Origin: Nonomuraea rubra
GTDB taxonomy: Bacteria > Actinomycetota > Actinomycetes > Streptosporangiales > Streptosporangiaceae
DNA length: 64,000 nucleotides
NCBI RefSeq assembly: GCF_014207985.1
Contig: NZ_JACHMI010000001.1
Span: forward strand, 479,001 to 543,000
Direction: 5' to 3'
Of this stretch, positions 17,385 through 25,136 are shown in pieces (the first letter of the stretch is position 1; every line of letters starts with the position of its first letter). Under the pieces are notes generated by a model. That model searched no databases, was not told the origin of the DNA, and saw only the letters and a list, made by a program, of their open reading frames with translations. Made by a program: the position numbers and the translations under genes.

Positions 17385-17676
17385 ATGGCCTGGCATGTGA
17401 TCTACGTCAACACGGCCCTTACCTCCGCGATCCGCGAGGCCGCGTCCGCGACCTGGGGCGTCGAGCGCCTGCACGGCGGGGAGGAATCGGGCGCCTACCG
17501 CCTCGATGGTGATGTGATCAGGATCGGCCTGAAGGGCGTGTCGTCGGCGAGCGGGAGTGGTATCACACGATCGCCCGGTACGCCTTCGTCACTCTACCCG
17601 AGGCCGTCGCCCCACAAGGACGGCGAGCCGGTGGCCGTGCTCGACCGGGACGAATCCCCGGCTGCGGCCCTGATCG
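17385..17676 (+). pseudogene. Remnant of a small protein gene with two compensating frameshifts
   Basis: Protein-like sequence appears in order but in two frames. MAWHVIYVNTALTSAIREAA and what follows runs to VIRIG (17385 to about 17527). Then PEGRVVGEREWYHTIARYAF and VTLPEAVAP run in a second frame (about 17528-17610). The first frame then resumes with HKDGEPVAVLDRDESPAAAL. One lost base near 17527 and one gained near 17610 would restore a single frame. No stop follows before the frame runs antisense into the adjacent pseudogene, so the 3' end is missing. GGAAG precedes the ATG. Family unknown. Confidence 0.5.
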
Positions 17677-18352
17677 TCAAGCAGGCAGGAGCCGCTCCAG
17701 CGCGTACTTCTCCGGGTCGGGGATGGCCGCGCCGTGGGCCAGCGCCGCCTGGCAGACCTCGGCCCCCAGGGCCCGCACGCACCTGGCCATCAGGGCGTTC
17801 ACGTGGGGGTCGGCGGACTCACCGATCCCGCGCAGCGCCCGCGCGGCCCCCAGCAGCTCGGCCGCGGGCAGAAGGCCGGCGGGCCCGAGACTGGCCGGCC
17901 GGGGTCTCGTCGAGGTCCGCCGCGAGGCGGGTGGCCAGCGCCGTGAGCCGCAGCTCTTCGAGCCGCGCCGCGGGGCCCGCCGCGAACGGCAGCCCGGCCG
18001 CGTCCGCCAGCGCGGGCCCGCGCCACAACGCCAGCGCCGCCCGTACGTCGCCCTCGCGCACCAGCCGCTCGAGCGCCTGCGCGTCCACCTCGCCGGGCGG
18101 CACGTCGAGCAGGTAACCGGCGGGATGCGAGGCGATCAGCCCCGGCGCCTGCCTGCGCGCCCTGGACACGAGCGACTGCAGCGCCGCCGCCGGATGCGCG
18201 GGCGGCTCGTCAGGCCACAGGTCGTCGATCAGGCGGCCGGCGGTCACCACCCGCCCGGGGTCGAGCGCCAGCCGCACCAGCAGCGCGCGCACCCGAGCGC
18301 CGCCGAGCTCGCTCCCCGCCACCCGCAGCGGCCCCAGAATCCCGACCCGCAT
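17677..18352 (-). pseudogene. Internally deleted SARP/AfsR-type regulator
   Basis: From ATG 18352 the frame encodes the start of an OmpR-type winged HTH (MRVGILGPLRVAG, VVTAGRLIDDLWPDEPPAHPAAALQS) and the start of a BTAD domain (LERLVREGDVRAALALWRGPALAD...LRLTALATRLAADLDE). Near 17895 coding potential moves to another frame, which reads LLGAARALRGIGESADPHVN and ends KYALERLLPA-TGA at 17677. That tail resembles the extreme C-terminus of large AfsR-like ATPase regulators. The centre (rest of BTAD, NB-ARC, TPR) is missing. The most likely reading is a large internal deletion with an out-of-frame junction. Confidence 0.65.
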
Positions 18353-18405
18353 CCACCCTCCACGACCGCGCGCCGCCTCAACAGTACGCCCCGCCGCACC
18401 GGTGC

Positions 18406-18543
18406 TCAGAGGCCGAGGCAGTCCCGCAGCAGCTCGACCGGCAGGTGGTGCTCAGTGCCGGAGCCGATCCCGCAGCAGCTCGACCGGCAGGTGGTGGTCA
18501 GAGGCCGAGGCGGTCCCGTAGCAGCTCGACCGGCAGGTGTGGC
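18406..18543 (-). repeat. 46-bp tandem repeat made from a gene's 3' end (3 units)
   Basis: Units begin at 18406, 18452 and 18498, exactly 46 bp apart, each opening with tca (TGA on the minus strand). Unit 3 is the real end of the ChaN-like gene, encoding HLPVELLRDRLGL-stop. Units 2 and 1 encode HHLPVELLRDRLRH-stop and HHLPVELLRDCLGL-stop in successive frames. Only the stop-proximal half varies among units. Confidence 0.9.
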
Positions 18544-19235
18544 ACCGTGGCCTCGCCGAACTCCGGCAGCCCGACGAACAGCTCCTCGTCGGCCGCGTAC
18601 AGCCCGGCCACCGCCGCGTACCCCCTGCTCTGCCGCGGCTCGATGTTGTAGTAGCTGCCGCTGCCGTACTGGATGCTCACGCTCTCCAGCGCCGGCCGCG
18701 CGCTGGCCAGGCAGGCCCCCATCGGCAGGCCCAGCTCGGTCGGCGAGGTGAGCGTGTGGGCGTTCCCGGCCACGACCAGCGCGGGCTCCAGGTGCGCGGT
18801 CAGCACCCGCTCGGCCATCAGCGCGTCGCGCTGCGACCAGTCGCCGGTGAACATCCCCCCGTCGAACAGCGTGACCACCAGCCCGGGGATGGCCTTGAGC
18901 ACGGCGAAGTGCCCCGCCGTCACGCGCCCGTCGCCGAGCCACCACAGCGGATGGTCGAGCCCGGTGCCGTCGGCCAGGTACACGTCGAGCTGCGGCTTCA
19001 GGTTCTCCGGCCATTCCAGGGCGAGATGGGTCAGACCGAGCGCCCGCATGAGGCCGAGGACGATCAGCGGGTTCTCCCTGACCCCGTGCACCTCGCCGAG
19101 CAGCAGCAGCCCAGTGTCCTCCAGCGAGCGCCTGGCCCGGTCGAGCGCGGTCTTCTCGACCGGGAGCTCGTAGTCGTCCGTACGGAATTCGGCGACGGCC
19201 TGGAGCAGGCCGTCCAGCGTGTCGACGCCTGGCAT
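18498..19235 (-). CDS. ChaN/EreA-like (Tiki superfamily) protein
   Basis: A protein of about 245 residues. LLLLGEVHGVRENPLIV (GExH motif), LALEWPENLK and VVAGNAHTLTS are the three conserved patches of the haem-binding-uptake/ChaN and erythromycin-esterase-like superfamily, in which a His/Glu cluster binds metal or haem or hydrolyses esters. The start is probably ATG 19235, just after GGAGG with very short spacing; an upstream GTG near 19286 is possible. No signal peptide is visible. It lies downstream of fabH on the same strand, 66 bases away. Function is not established. Confidence 0.65.
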   Translation of the reverse strand: MPGVDTLDGLLQAVAEFRTDDYELPVEKTALDRARRSLEDTGLLLLGEVHGVRENPLIVLGLMRALGLTHLALEWPENLKPQLDVYLADGTGLDHPLWWLGDGRVTAGHFAVLKAIPGLVVTLFDGGMFTGDWSQRDALMAERVLTAHLEPALVVAGNAHTLTSPTELGLPMGACLASARPALESVSIQYGSGSYYNIEPRQSRGYAAVAGLYAADEELFVGLPEFGEATVPHLPVELLRDRLGL

Positions 19236-19300
19236 GCCTCCACAGTGTTCGTACTCGTCGCTGAGCGCAACCACCCGTGCCCTCGCGGACCCGTCGTGGA

Positions 19301-20239
19301 TCAGGGGCAGCGGACGATCATGCCCGCGTAGGACAGGTTGCCGCCGAAGCCGAAGAGCAACATCGGCGCCCCCTGCGGCACCTCCCCGCGTTCCATCAGC
19401 TTGGACAGCGCCAGCGGGACGCTGGCCGCCGAGGTGTTCCCGGACTCCACCACGTCCGTGGCGACGATCGCGTTGACCGCGCCGAGCTTGGCGGCGATGG
19501 GCTCGATGATGCGCAGGTTCGCCTGGTGCAGGACCACCGCCGCCAGGTCCTCCGGCCGTACGCCGCCGCGCTCGCACGCCTGCCTGGCGATGGCGGGGAG
19601 CCGGGTGGTGGCCCAGCGGTAGACGGTCTGGCCGTCCTGGGAGAAGCGGGTGGGGGTGCCCTCGATGCGGACGGCCCGGCCCAGCTCCGGCGCCGAGCCC
19701 CAGACGACGGGGCCGATCCGCGCCTCCTCGGACGCGCTGACCACGGCGGCGCCCGCGCCGTCGCCCGTCAGCACGCAGGTGGTCCTGTCGGTCCAGTCGG
19801 TCACGGCGGTCATCTTGTCGGCGCCCACGACCAGGGCGTGGGTGGCGGCGCCCGCGCGGATGGCGTGGTCGGCCTGGGCCAGGGCGTGGGTGAAGCCGGA
19901 GCAGGAGGCGCCCAGGTCCATCAGGGCGCCGCCGGGCACGCCGAGCCCGGCCGCGACGCGGGAGGCGACGTTGGGGGCGCGCTCGGTCTGGGTGCAGGTG
20001 GCGACCAGCACGAGGTCGATGTCGGAGGCGTCCAGGCCACTGGCGGCCAGCGCCTTGGCGGCGGCGTGCGTGGCCAGGTCGGCGACGCTCTCGCCGTCCT
20101 CGGCCACGTGCCTGGTGCGGATGCCGACCCGCTTGCCGATCCACTCGTCGCTGGTCTCCACCAGCTCCGCCAGATCATCATTTGTCAGGATCTTGGCGGG
20201 TTGGTAGTGGCCTGTGGCGACAAGTCGTGATCCGCTCAT
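19301..20239 (-). CDS. Beta-ketoacyl-ACP synthase III (FabH-like)
   Basis: A 312-residue thiolase-fold enzyme with the complete KAS III triad: Cys113 in GASCSGF, His238 in VLHQANLRI and Asn268 in ESGNTSAAS. The N-terminus SGSRLVATGHYQPAKILTNDDLAELVETSDEWI is typical. It condenses an acyl-CoA with malonyl-ACP. No fabD, ACP or fabF genes are beside it, so it is likely an accessory copy, perhaps for priming a special fatty acid. It is divergent from a TetR regulator with a dyad in the 78-bp gap. Confidence 0.9.
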   Translation of the reverse strand: MSGSRLVATGHYQPAKILTNDDLAELVETSDEWIGKRVGIRTRHVAEDGESVADLATHAAAKALAASGLDASDIDLVLVATCTQTERAPNVASRVAAGLGVPGGALMDLGASCSGFTHALAQADHAIRAGAATHALVVGADKMTAVTDWTDRTTCVLTGDGAGAAVVSASEEARIGPVVWGSAPELGRAVRIEGTPTRFSQDGQTVYRWATTRLPAIARQACERGGVRPEDLAAVVLHQANLRIIEPIAAKLGAVNAIVATDVVESGNTSAASVPLALSKLMERGEVPQGAPMLLFGFGGNLSYAGMIVRCP

Positions 20240-20250
20240 GCGGCGGACTA

Positions 20251-20274
20251 TAGCAAGCGAACGTTCGGACGCTA
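20251..20274. promoter_or_regulatory. TetR operator between fabH-like gene and tetR
   Basis: A 24-bp imperfect dyad with perfect core CGAACGTTCG (20258-20267) and matching outer TAGC/GCTA ends. It lies in the divergent intergenic region immediately upstream of the fabH-like start. Size and placement fit a TetR-dimer operator. Confidence 0.6.
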
Positions 20275-20317
20275 AAGTGCCTCGCATGAACGTTCCCCCA
20301 ACGGACGGAGGCCCCGC

Positions 20318-20926
20318 ATGAGCCCGCGCAGGTCGGTCGCCGAGGCGCTGGGCACGCGGGCGGCCATCCTCGACCGCTCGGTGGCCATCGCCTCGATGGA
20401 GGGGCTCGAAGGGCTGACCATCGGCCGGCTCGCCGCCGAGCTGGGCATGAGCAAGTCGGGCGTGCTCGGGCACTTCGGCTCCAAGGAGGCGCTGCAGCTC
20501 GCCGTCCTGGACCGGGCAGGGGAGATCTTCCGGGCCGAGGTGTGGGTGCCAGCCCTGCCCGCCGCGCCGGGGCTGGCGCGGTTGCGGGTGCTCTGCGAGG
20601 CGTGGATCTCGTACCTGGAGCGTCAGGTCTTTCCCGGCGGGTGTTTCTTCGTGGCGGCGGCACACGAGTTCGACGGCAGGCCCGGGGCGGTGCGGGACGC
20701 CGTGGAGAGCCGGTTCGCGGTCTGGCGGGCGCGGCTGGGCAAGGAGGCGGGCCGGGCCGTGGATGCGGGGGAACTGCCCGCGGGCACGGATCCGGAACAG
20801 GTGGTGTTCGAGTTGCTGGGCGTGGTGATGGCCTTGAACCACACGATCCAGCTCCACGGCGACCAGCGGGCCGCCGCCCGTGCCCGCCATGCCGTGGAGA
20901 CCCGCCTGACGCCGGCCCTACCGTGA
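20318..20926 (+). CDS. TetR-family transcriptional regulator
   Basis: A 202-residue repressor. The HTH is ASMEGLEGLTIGRLAAELGMSKSGVLGHFGSKEALQLAVL. The C-terminal domain (CEAWISYLERQVFPGGCFFVAAAHEFDGRPG) matches the TetR_C group often next to lipid and fatty-acid genes. GGAGG precedes the ATG. It is divergent from the fabH-like gene, its probable target. Confidence 0.9.
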   Translation: MSPRRSVAEALGTRAAILDRSVAIASMEGLEGLTIGRLAAELGMSKSGVLGHFGSKEALQLAVLDRAGEIFRAEVWVPALPAAPGLARLRVLCEAWISYLERQVFPGGCFFVAAAHEFDGRPGAVRDAVESRFAVWRARLGKEAGRAVDAGELPAGTDPEQVVFELLGVVMALNHTIQLHGDQRAAARARHAVETRLTPALP

Positions 20927-21008
20927 AGTCCCGTCCGACACCCCGCCGCTCCGGCGCGAGTCCCTGCCTGACGCCCGCCGGCGAGCAACCCCCGTCTGTG
21001 TGCCGGGG

Positions 21009-21221
21009 TTACTGGGTCGAGAGACGGTCGAACAGGGCCAGTGCCGCCTGCCTGACCTCTTCCGGCGAGACGCCGTCCAGGGTCTGCCTGGCGTCGTCGA
21101 TGTCGCGGGTGGTGGCCAGCGTGATGGCCACGGACGAGGCGGCGGCACGGTCGATCGATCCCGTCGGGGCGGCGTCGGCCAGTTCCTGGGCGCTCGCGGC
21201 GAGGTCGAGGTTGTCTCTCAA
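21009..21221 (-). CDS. Small hypothetical protein
   Basis: A 70-residue soluble protein beginning (M)RDNLDLAASAQELADAAPTG and ending EEVRQAALALFDRLSTQ, predicted mostly helical. The TTG at 21221 is preferred because GAGGAG lies 5 bases upstream; longer in-frame starts lack a ribosome site. It lies in a minus-strand run with the SnoaL-like and DUF3140 genes. Family not recognised. Confidence 0.6.
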   Translation of the reverse strand: MRDNLDLAASAQELADAAPTGSIDRAAASSVAITLATTRDIDDARQTLDGVSPEEVRQAALALFDRLSTQ

Positions 21222-21258
21222 CGGATCTCCTCGGGTGAAGACGGTTCGGCCCATTGCA

Positions 21259-21609
21259 TCACTTGGCATCGTGCCGCATCCACCATTCGGTGAATTCCCG
21301 GCATCGCCCATCGGGAGCGAACCGTATCACCCAGAGGTTGCTGTACGTTTTGTCCGGGTATGTCGTGACTCCTTGGATGACGCTCACGTCCTCCGTCACG
21401 CTCACCGGATGCCACTCGAATGTGGCCTCACCAGGCTTGTCCTTTCGTCCCAGCCACTCACGGAGGATGTCGTCCCGCCCCTGCCACGGCGAGCTGTACG
21501 GCTCGGTGTAGTAGACCGCGTCCTCGGTGAACAGGGCGGCGATGTCGTCGGGATCGTTGGAGTTCCACGCGCGTACGTAGCCCTCGATCCACGGATGTGG
21601 CTGGACCAT
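21259..21609 (-). CDS. NTF2-like (SnoaL) protein
   Basis: A 116-residue cone-fold protein: HPWIEGYVRAWNSNDPDDIAALFTEDAVYY is the classic SnoaL-like opening, with TEPYSSPWQGRDDILREWLGRKDK next and the final strand GRCREFTEWWM. It may be an enzyme or a ligand-binding protein; no substrate is evident. The gene begins five bases after the stop of the DUF3140 gene, so they form an operon. Confidence 0.8.
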   Translation of the reverse strand: MVQPHPWIEGYVRAWNSNDPDDIAALFTEDAVYYTEPYSSPWQGRDDILREWLGRKDKPGEATFEWHPVSVTEDVSVIQGVTTYPDKTYSNLWVIRFAPDGRCREFTEWWMRHDAK

Positions 21610-21613
21610 GGGG

Positions 21614-21931
21614 TCATCCTCTCAACGGGTCGTGACCCACGGACATGAGCTCGCGCCGCGAGTCGTCGTCCGTACGGTCGCCCATGGTCTCGACAAGCTC
21701 CACGACCTGGCGCATCACGTCGAGATCGCTCTTGGTGAGGTCGCCCTTCCGCTTGCTCAGGACGTGCAGCACGCCCCGGCCCAGCTCGTCGATGCCCAGG
21801 TCGGGGTCGGGCGGGAAGCCCTCCTCGTCGGAGGCCTCGGCGAGCAGGTACGAGCGCAGTTCCTCGGAGTTCATGTTGACCGCCCGGTGGAACTCGTTCC
21901 AGAGCACGTCGGTGTCGAAACCCTCAGTCAT
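21614..21931 (-). CDS. DUF3140 domain protein
   Basis: A 105-residue acidic protein matching the DUF3140 pattern: LWNEFHRAVNMNSEELRSYLLAEASDEEGF, PDPDLGIDELGRGVLHVLSKRKGDLTKSDLDVMRQVVELVE. Members are small DNA-binding-like proteins found in actinobacteria and proteobacteria; function is undefined. It is the first gene of the SnoaL-like pair. Confidence 0.8.
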   Translation of the reverse strand: MTEGFDTDVLWNEFHRAVNMNSEELRSYLLAEASDEEGFPPDPDLGIDELGRGVLHVLSKRKGDLTKSDLDVMRQVVELVETMGDRTDDDSRRELMSVGHDPLRG

Positions 21932-21991
21932 ATCGCCCGCCTACCCGTCACGTCCCGCGTTACGCACCCGTCACCCGATGCCCGTCACCGT

Positions 21992-22438
21992 TCACCCGAC
22001 GCCGTCGGCGAGCCTGGCCACCGTGTCGGCGACGCGCCGCTGCCGGGTCTCGGGCTTCTTGGCACCCTCGACGTTCAGCACGTGCCACCGCTTGCGCGAG
22101 TAGGACAGGCTCTCGAAGAACTTCCTCGCCTCCGGTGCCGCGTCGAGGGCCGCGGCCAGGTCGTCGGGCACCGTCACCTCGCGGGGTGCGGTGTCCAGTG
22201 TGACCTCCACCTCGATCTCGTCGCCCGCCGCCACGCCGCAGCCCTGCCGGTTCTCCGCGCTGAGGGGCACCAGGTAGCGGCCGCCCATGGGGGCCACGGT
22301 GCTCCGGTAGGTGTAGTCGTTGATCGTCACGTTGACGGCCGGCCGCTTGCCGCTGCCCAGCTCCTCGACGATCCCGGCGGGGACCTCGAAGCCCGTGGCG
22401 GTCTTGCCGCCGAGCTCGACCGTGGTGCGGAATCTCAT
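21992..22438 (-). CDS. DUF1905/YdeI-family protein
   Basis: A 148-residue protein. The N-terminal half (MRFRTTVELGG...GFEVPAGIVEELGSGKRPAVNVTIN) is the DUF1905 double-psi barrel, and the C-terminal segment VPDDLAAALDAAPEARKFFESLSYSRKRWHVLNVEGAKKPETRQRRVADTV is the YdeI/OmpD-associated helical region. Some relatives confer bacteriocin protection. ATG 22438 has GGAGGG 7 bases upstream and a good promoter behind it. Confidence 0.82.
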   Translation of the reverse strand: MRFRTTVELGGKTATGFEVPAGIVEELGSGKRPAVNVTINDYTYRSTVAPMGGRYLVPLSAENRQGCGVAAGDEIEVEVTLDTAPREVTVPDDLAAALDAAPEARKFFESLSYSRKRWHVLNVEGAKKPETRQRRVADTVARLADGVG

Positions 22439-22468
22439 CGTGAAACCCTCCAGTGCCGTATGGGGAAG

Positions 22469-22508
22469 AGGGTAGAAGCCGACAAAAAAAATTGTCAACC
22501 GATTCGGT
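22469..22508 (-). promoter_or_regulatory. SigA-type promoter with dyads for the YdeI-family gene
   Basis: On the minus strand TTGACA (22493-22498) and TACCCT (22469-22474) are separated by 18 bases. An ACCGATTCGGT dyad (22498-22508) abuts the -35, and GACAA/TTGTC arms (22481-22485 and 22492-22496) enclose a run of A in the spacer, so repressor control is plausible. Confidence 0.6.
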
Positions 22509-22785
22509 CACGATTCGCTGAATTTCGTATCTCGTTTAGGCACGGAGGTACTCAGGACGTACGTTCCCGCCTCGGTCATCATGGAGCCGCCTCTGCGCGG
22601 GGGACGCAGGGGCGGTTTCCCGGTAAGGGGAATGCCGCGAGGAGGGGACGGCACGTGTCACGGGCTCGGACGGGCGGTCTGCCAGCCGCGGTCCCCGCCC
22701 GTGACACGTGCCGGACGGGTGTGGGCTGGAGCCCGTGACACGTGCCGGACGGGTGTGGGGCCCGGACGGGTGTGGAGCAGGAGCG
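22509..22785. other. Gene-free stretch with CACGTG-containing repeats
   Basis: No convincing gene lies between the YdeI promoter and the LacI stop. The right half carries two near-identical units 34 bp apart (22698 and 22732, reading GCCCGTGACACGTGCCGG) and a shortened third copy (about 22761-22776). An inverted copy at 22650-22667 matches 22730-22747 perfectly over 18 bp, so a long stem could form downstream of the LacI gene. Confidence 0.75.
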
Positions 22786-23796
22786 CTAGGAGTGGGCGGG
22801 CCCGGTGCTGCCGCGCGGCGTGAGGATGGCGGCCTGGTCCTCGTACGGCGGCACGTCCTCGCCCGCGATCAACGCGAGCAGCCGCTGCGCGGCGTGGGCG
22901 CCGTAGGCCGGGATGTCGCGGGTGAGCGCCGTCAGCGGCGGCCGCACCACCTGGGCCAGCGGCGAGTCGTCCCAGGCCACGATGGACAGGTCGCGGGGCA
23001 CCTCCACCCGCATCTCCTGCGCCACCGACAGGCCCGCCACGGCCATGATGTCGTTGTCGTAGACGATGGCGGTCGGCCGGTCGGGCGAGCTCAGCAGCCG
23101 CCTGGTGGCCCTGGCGCCCTCCTCGCCGGTGTAGTCGGTGTGCACGATGACGTGCTCGGCCACGCCCTCGCACGCCTTCCTGAACGCCTGGTCGCGGACC
23201 GTCGTGTGGACCAGCTCCGGCAGCCCGGCCACCCGCGCGATGCGGCGGTGCCCCAGCGCCACGAGGTAGCCGACGGTCTCGCGTACGGCCTCGCCCTCCT
23301 CCGACCAGACGGCCGACAGCGAGCCCGACTCGGAGGGATGGCCGATCACCACGGCCGGCATGCCGAGCCGTTCCAGCTCGGCCACGCGGGAGTCGTCGTA
23401 GTGCAGGTCCACCAGGAACACGCCGTCGATGCGGCTCTCGCCCCACCAGTGGCGGTAGACCTCGCTCTCCTGCTGGTGGCTGGTGACGACCTGGAGCAGC
23501 AGCGCGTACGACCGGTCGGCCAGCACGCCCTCGATGCCGCTGATCAGCTCCATGAAGAACGGCTCGACCCCCAGGATGCGCGCCGGACGGCAGAGCGCGA
23601 GCCCCACGCAGTTGGCCCTGGCGCCGTTGAGCGCGCGGGCCGCGCTGTTGGGCCGCCAGCCGATCTCGTCGGCGATGGCGACGATCCTGGCCCGCGTCGC
23701 CTCCGACACGCCCGGTTGCCCGTTGAGCGCGTAGGAGACCGCCACCTTGGACACTCCCGCCCGGCTGGCGATGTCGGCGATCGTCGGTCGCTTCAC
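22786..23796 (-). CDS. LacI-family transcriptional regulator
   Basis: A 336-residue LacI repressor. The HTH and hinge read VKRPTIADIASRAGVSKVAVSYALNGQPGVSEATRARI, followed by a periplasmic-binding-type sugar sensor (IDGVFLVDLHYDDSRVAELERLGMPAVVIG...AIVYDNDIMAVAGLSVAQE). GTG 23796 follows GAGAGGGAG, fixing the start; an upstream in-frame ATG is rejected. No sugar genes adjoin it, so its regulon is elsewhere or it is autoregulated through the dyad near 23878. Confidence 0.9.
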   Translation of the reverse strand: MKRPTIADIASRAGVSKVAVSYALNGQPGVSEATRARIVAIADEIGWRPNSAARALNGARANCVGLALCRPARILGVEPFFMELISGIEGVLADRSYALLLQVVTSHQQESEVYRHWWGESRIDGVFLVDLHYDDSRVAELERLGMPAVVIGHPSESGSLSAVWSEEGEAVRETVGYLVALGHRRIARVAGLPELVHTTVRDQAFRKACEGVAEHVIVHTDYTGEEGARATRRLLSSPDRPTAIVYDNDIMAVAGLSVAQEMRVEVPRDLSIVAWDDSPLAQVVRPPLTALTRDIPAYGAHAAQRLLALIAGEDVPPYEDQAAILTPRGSTGPAHS

Positions 23797-23877
23797 GGAC
23801 TCCCTCTCTGAACCGGGTAACCCTCCACACTGTAGGTCACCCCGCCCCTCTGGCATGGTGCCCACCCCGCCTGAGCG

Positions 23878-23889
23878 TTAACCGCTTAA
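23878..23889. promoter_or_regulatory. LacI-type dyad upstream of the lacI-like gene
   Basis: TTAACCGCTTAA is symmetric at 10 of 12 positions, with the central CG of LacI-family operators. It overlaps the stop codon of the TusA-like gene and lies about 82 bp upstream of the LacI GTG. It may be an autoregulatory operator. Confidence 0.45.
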
Positions 23890-24155
23890 GTCGCGTGCCA
23901 GGGCCTCGCGTCCTGCGTCTCCTTGGCGGACCCGGCCACGCGCAGCGCGAACGTCGGCCGCTCCGCCCCCTCCACCGGCCCCAGGTAGGCGTGCCCGGTC
24001 AGATGGCACCACGCCGGCAGGTCCACGGGGGCGGCGGGGTCGGTGGCGATCAGATGGATCACGGCGCCCGGCCCGGCGGCGCGTACGTGGGCACGCAGCT
24101 CGATGAGCAACTGCACGCACAGCTTGTCGCCGCCGTCGACCACGAGATCAGGCAT
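23886..24155 (-). CDS. TusA-like sulfurtransferase family protein
   Basis: An 89-residue SirA/TusA-fold protein: VDGGDKLCVQLLIELRAHVRAAGPGAVIHLIATDPAAPVDLPAWCHLTGHAYLG. The conserved Cys (residue 13) at the start of helix 1 is the sulfur-carrying position, although the usual CPxP is replaced by CVQL. A second Cys lies in WCHLTGH, as in TusA relatives. It may move persulfide sulfur or bind a partner; no tusBCDE genes adjoin. Confidence 0.78.
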   Translation of the reverse strand: MPDLVVDGGDKLCVQLLIELRAHVRAAGPGAVIHLIATDPAAPVDLPAWCHLTGHAYLGPVEGAERPTFALRVAGSAKETQDARPWHAT

Positions 24156-24199
24156 GCGTATAGGAAACCACCCCCGCGGCCCCGCCTGCGCCGCGGCCT

Positions 24200-25021
24200 T
24201 CAGCGGACCGAGCAGACCGCGTCCTCGATCACCCGGGTGACCGCCTCGGGGTGCGAGACGAGGGCCAGGTGCGAGCCGCCTTCGAACTCGGTGACCTTGG
24301 AGCGGGCCCGCTTCGCCATGGCCCGCTGCGAGTCCGGAACGATGATCTTGTCACCCGTGGCGATGAAGTACCAGGAAGGGATCGTCTGCCACGCCGCGGC
24401 CTTCGACGGGGTCGTGAACGCGGCCGTGGAGGCCGCCCGCTGCGTCGCCCAGAGCTGGTGGGCCGTGTCCCTGGGCAGGTCGGAGGCGAAGGAGCGGACG
24501 AAGACGTCCCGTTTCAGGTACAGGTCGGTCGCATCGCCCGCCGCTCCGGAGTAGGCGGCCCGGTCGTACAGGGTGGCCGGGTCGCCGCCGAGGGCCGAGC
24601 CGGAGCCGCTGAGCTGCGCGGTCGTCTCGCCGACGGCCGGCGCCGCCGCGTCGACGTACACCAGGGCCCTGACGTTCTGGTCGCCCGCGGCGGCGTTGGT
24701 GATCACCGAGCCGCCGTAGGAGTGGCCGACGAGGACGACGGGGCCGGAGAGCGTGCGCAGGAAGTCGCGTACGGTCTGCGCGTCGCCGGTCAGACCGCGC
24801 AGCGGGTTGCCCACCGCGCGCACGGGATGACCCGCCCGTTGCAGCGCCCGGATCTCGCCGCTCCAGCTGGAGGTGTCGGCCCAGGCGCCGTGGACCAGCA
24901 CGACGGTGGGCCTGGCAGCGCCTGGCGTGGGGCACGGAGCCCGCCGCTCCGCGGCGGCCGGCGCCACGACGGCCGCGGACGTCAGTAGCAGGACGCAGGC
25001 CGGAACGCTGAATCGCGTCAT
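24200..25021 (-). CDS. Secreted alpha/beta hydrolase
   Basis: A 273-residue protein with a Sec signal peptide (MTRFSVPACVLLLTSAAVVAPAAA). The alpha/beta hydrolase core shows VVLVHGAWADTSSW (oxyanion hole), nucleophile Ser in VLVGHSYGGSVI, and catalytic His in EGGSHLALVSHPEAV. The HGAWADTSSW start is common in esterase-like enzymes resembling hydroxynitrile lyases. Export implies an extracellular ester or amide substrate. It stands alone. Confidence 0.85.
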   Translation of the reverse strand: MTRFSVPACVLLLTSAAVVAPAAAERRAPCPTPGAARPTVVLVHGAWADTSSWSGEIRALQRAGHPVRAVGNPLRGLTGDAQTVRDFLRTLSGPVVLVGHSYGGSVITNAAAGDQNVRALVYVDAAAPAVGETTAQLSGSGSALGGDPATLYDRAAYSGAAGDATDLYLKRDVFVRSFASDLPRDTAHQLWATQRAASTAAFTTPSKAAAWQTIPSWYFIATGDKIIVPDSQRAMAKRARSKVTEFEGGSHLALVSHPEAVTRVIEDAVCSVR

Positions 25022-25136
25022 ATGGGCTCACCCCCACACGAATACATCCCTTTCAGGCTGCCAGGAGTCACCTCCAGAGCCGGTGGTACGGCCGTCAAGC
25101 CACCGCATCGACCGGGTAAAGGCCGGCACGCACCGG

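Noticed and set aside
18406..18543. CRISPR array
   Set aside because: Units abut without unique spacers and encode a protein tail; no cas genes are present.
19301..20926. A biosynthetic gene cluster built around the fabH-like gene
   Set aside because: No ACP, KS-beta, cyclase or tailoring genes are near; a divergent TetR suggests a stand-alone fatty-acid function.
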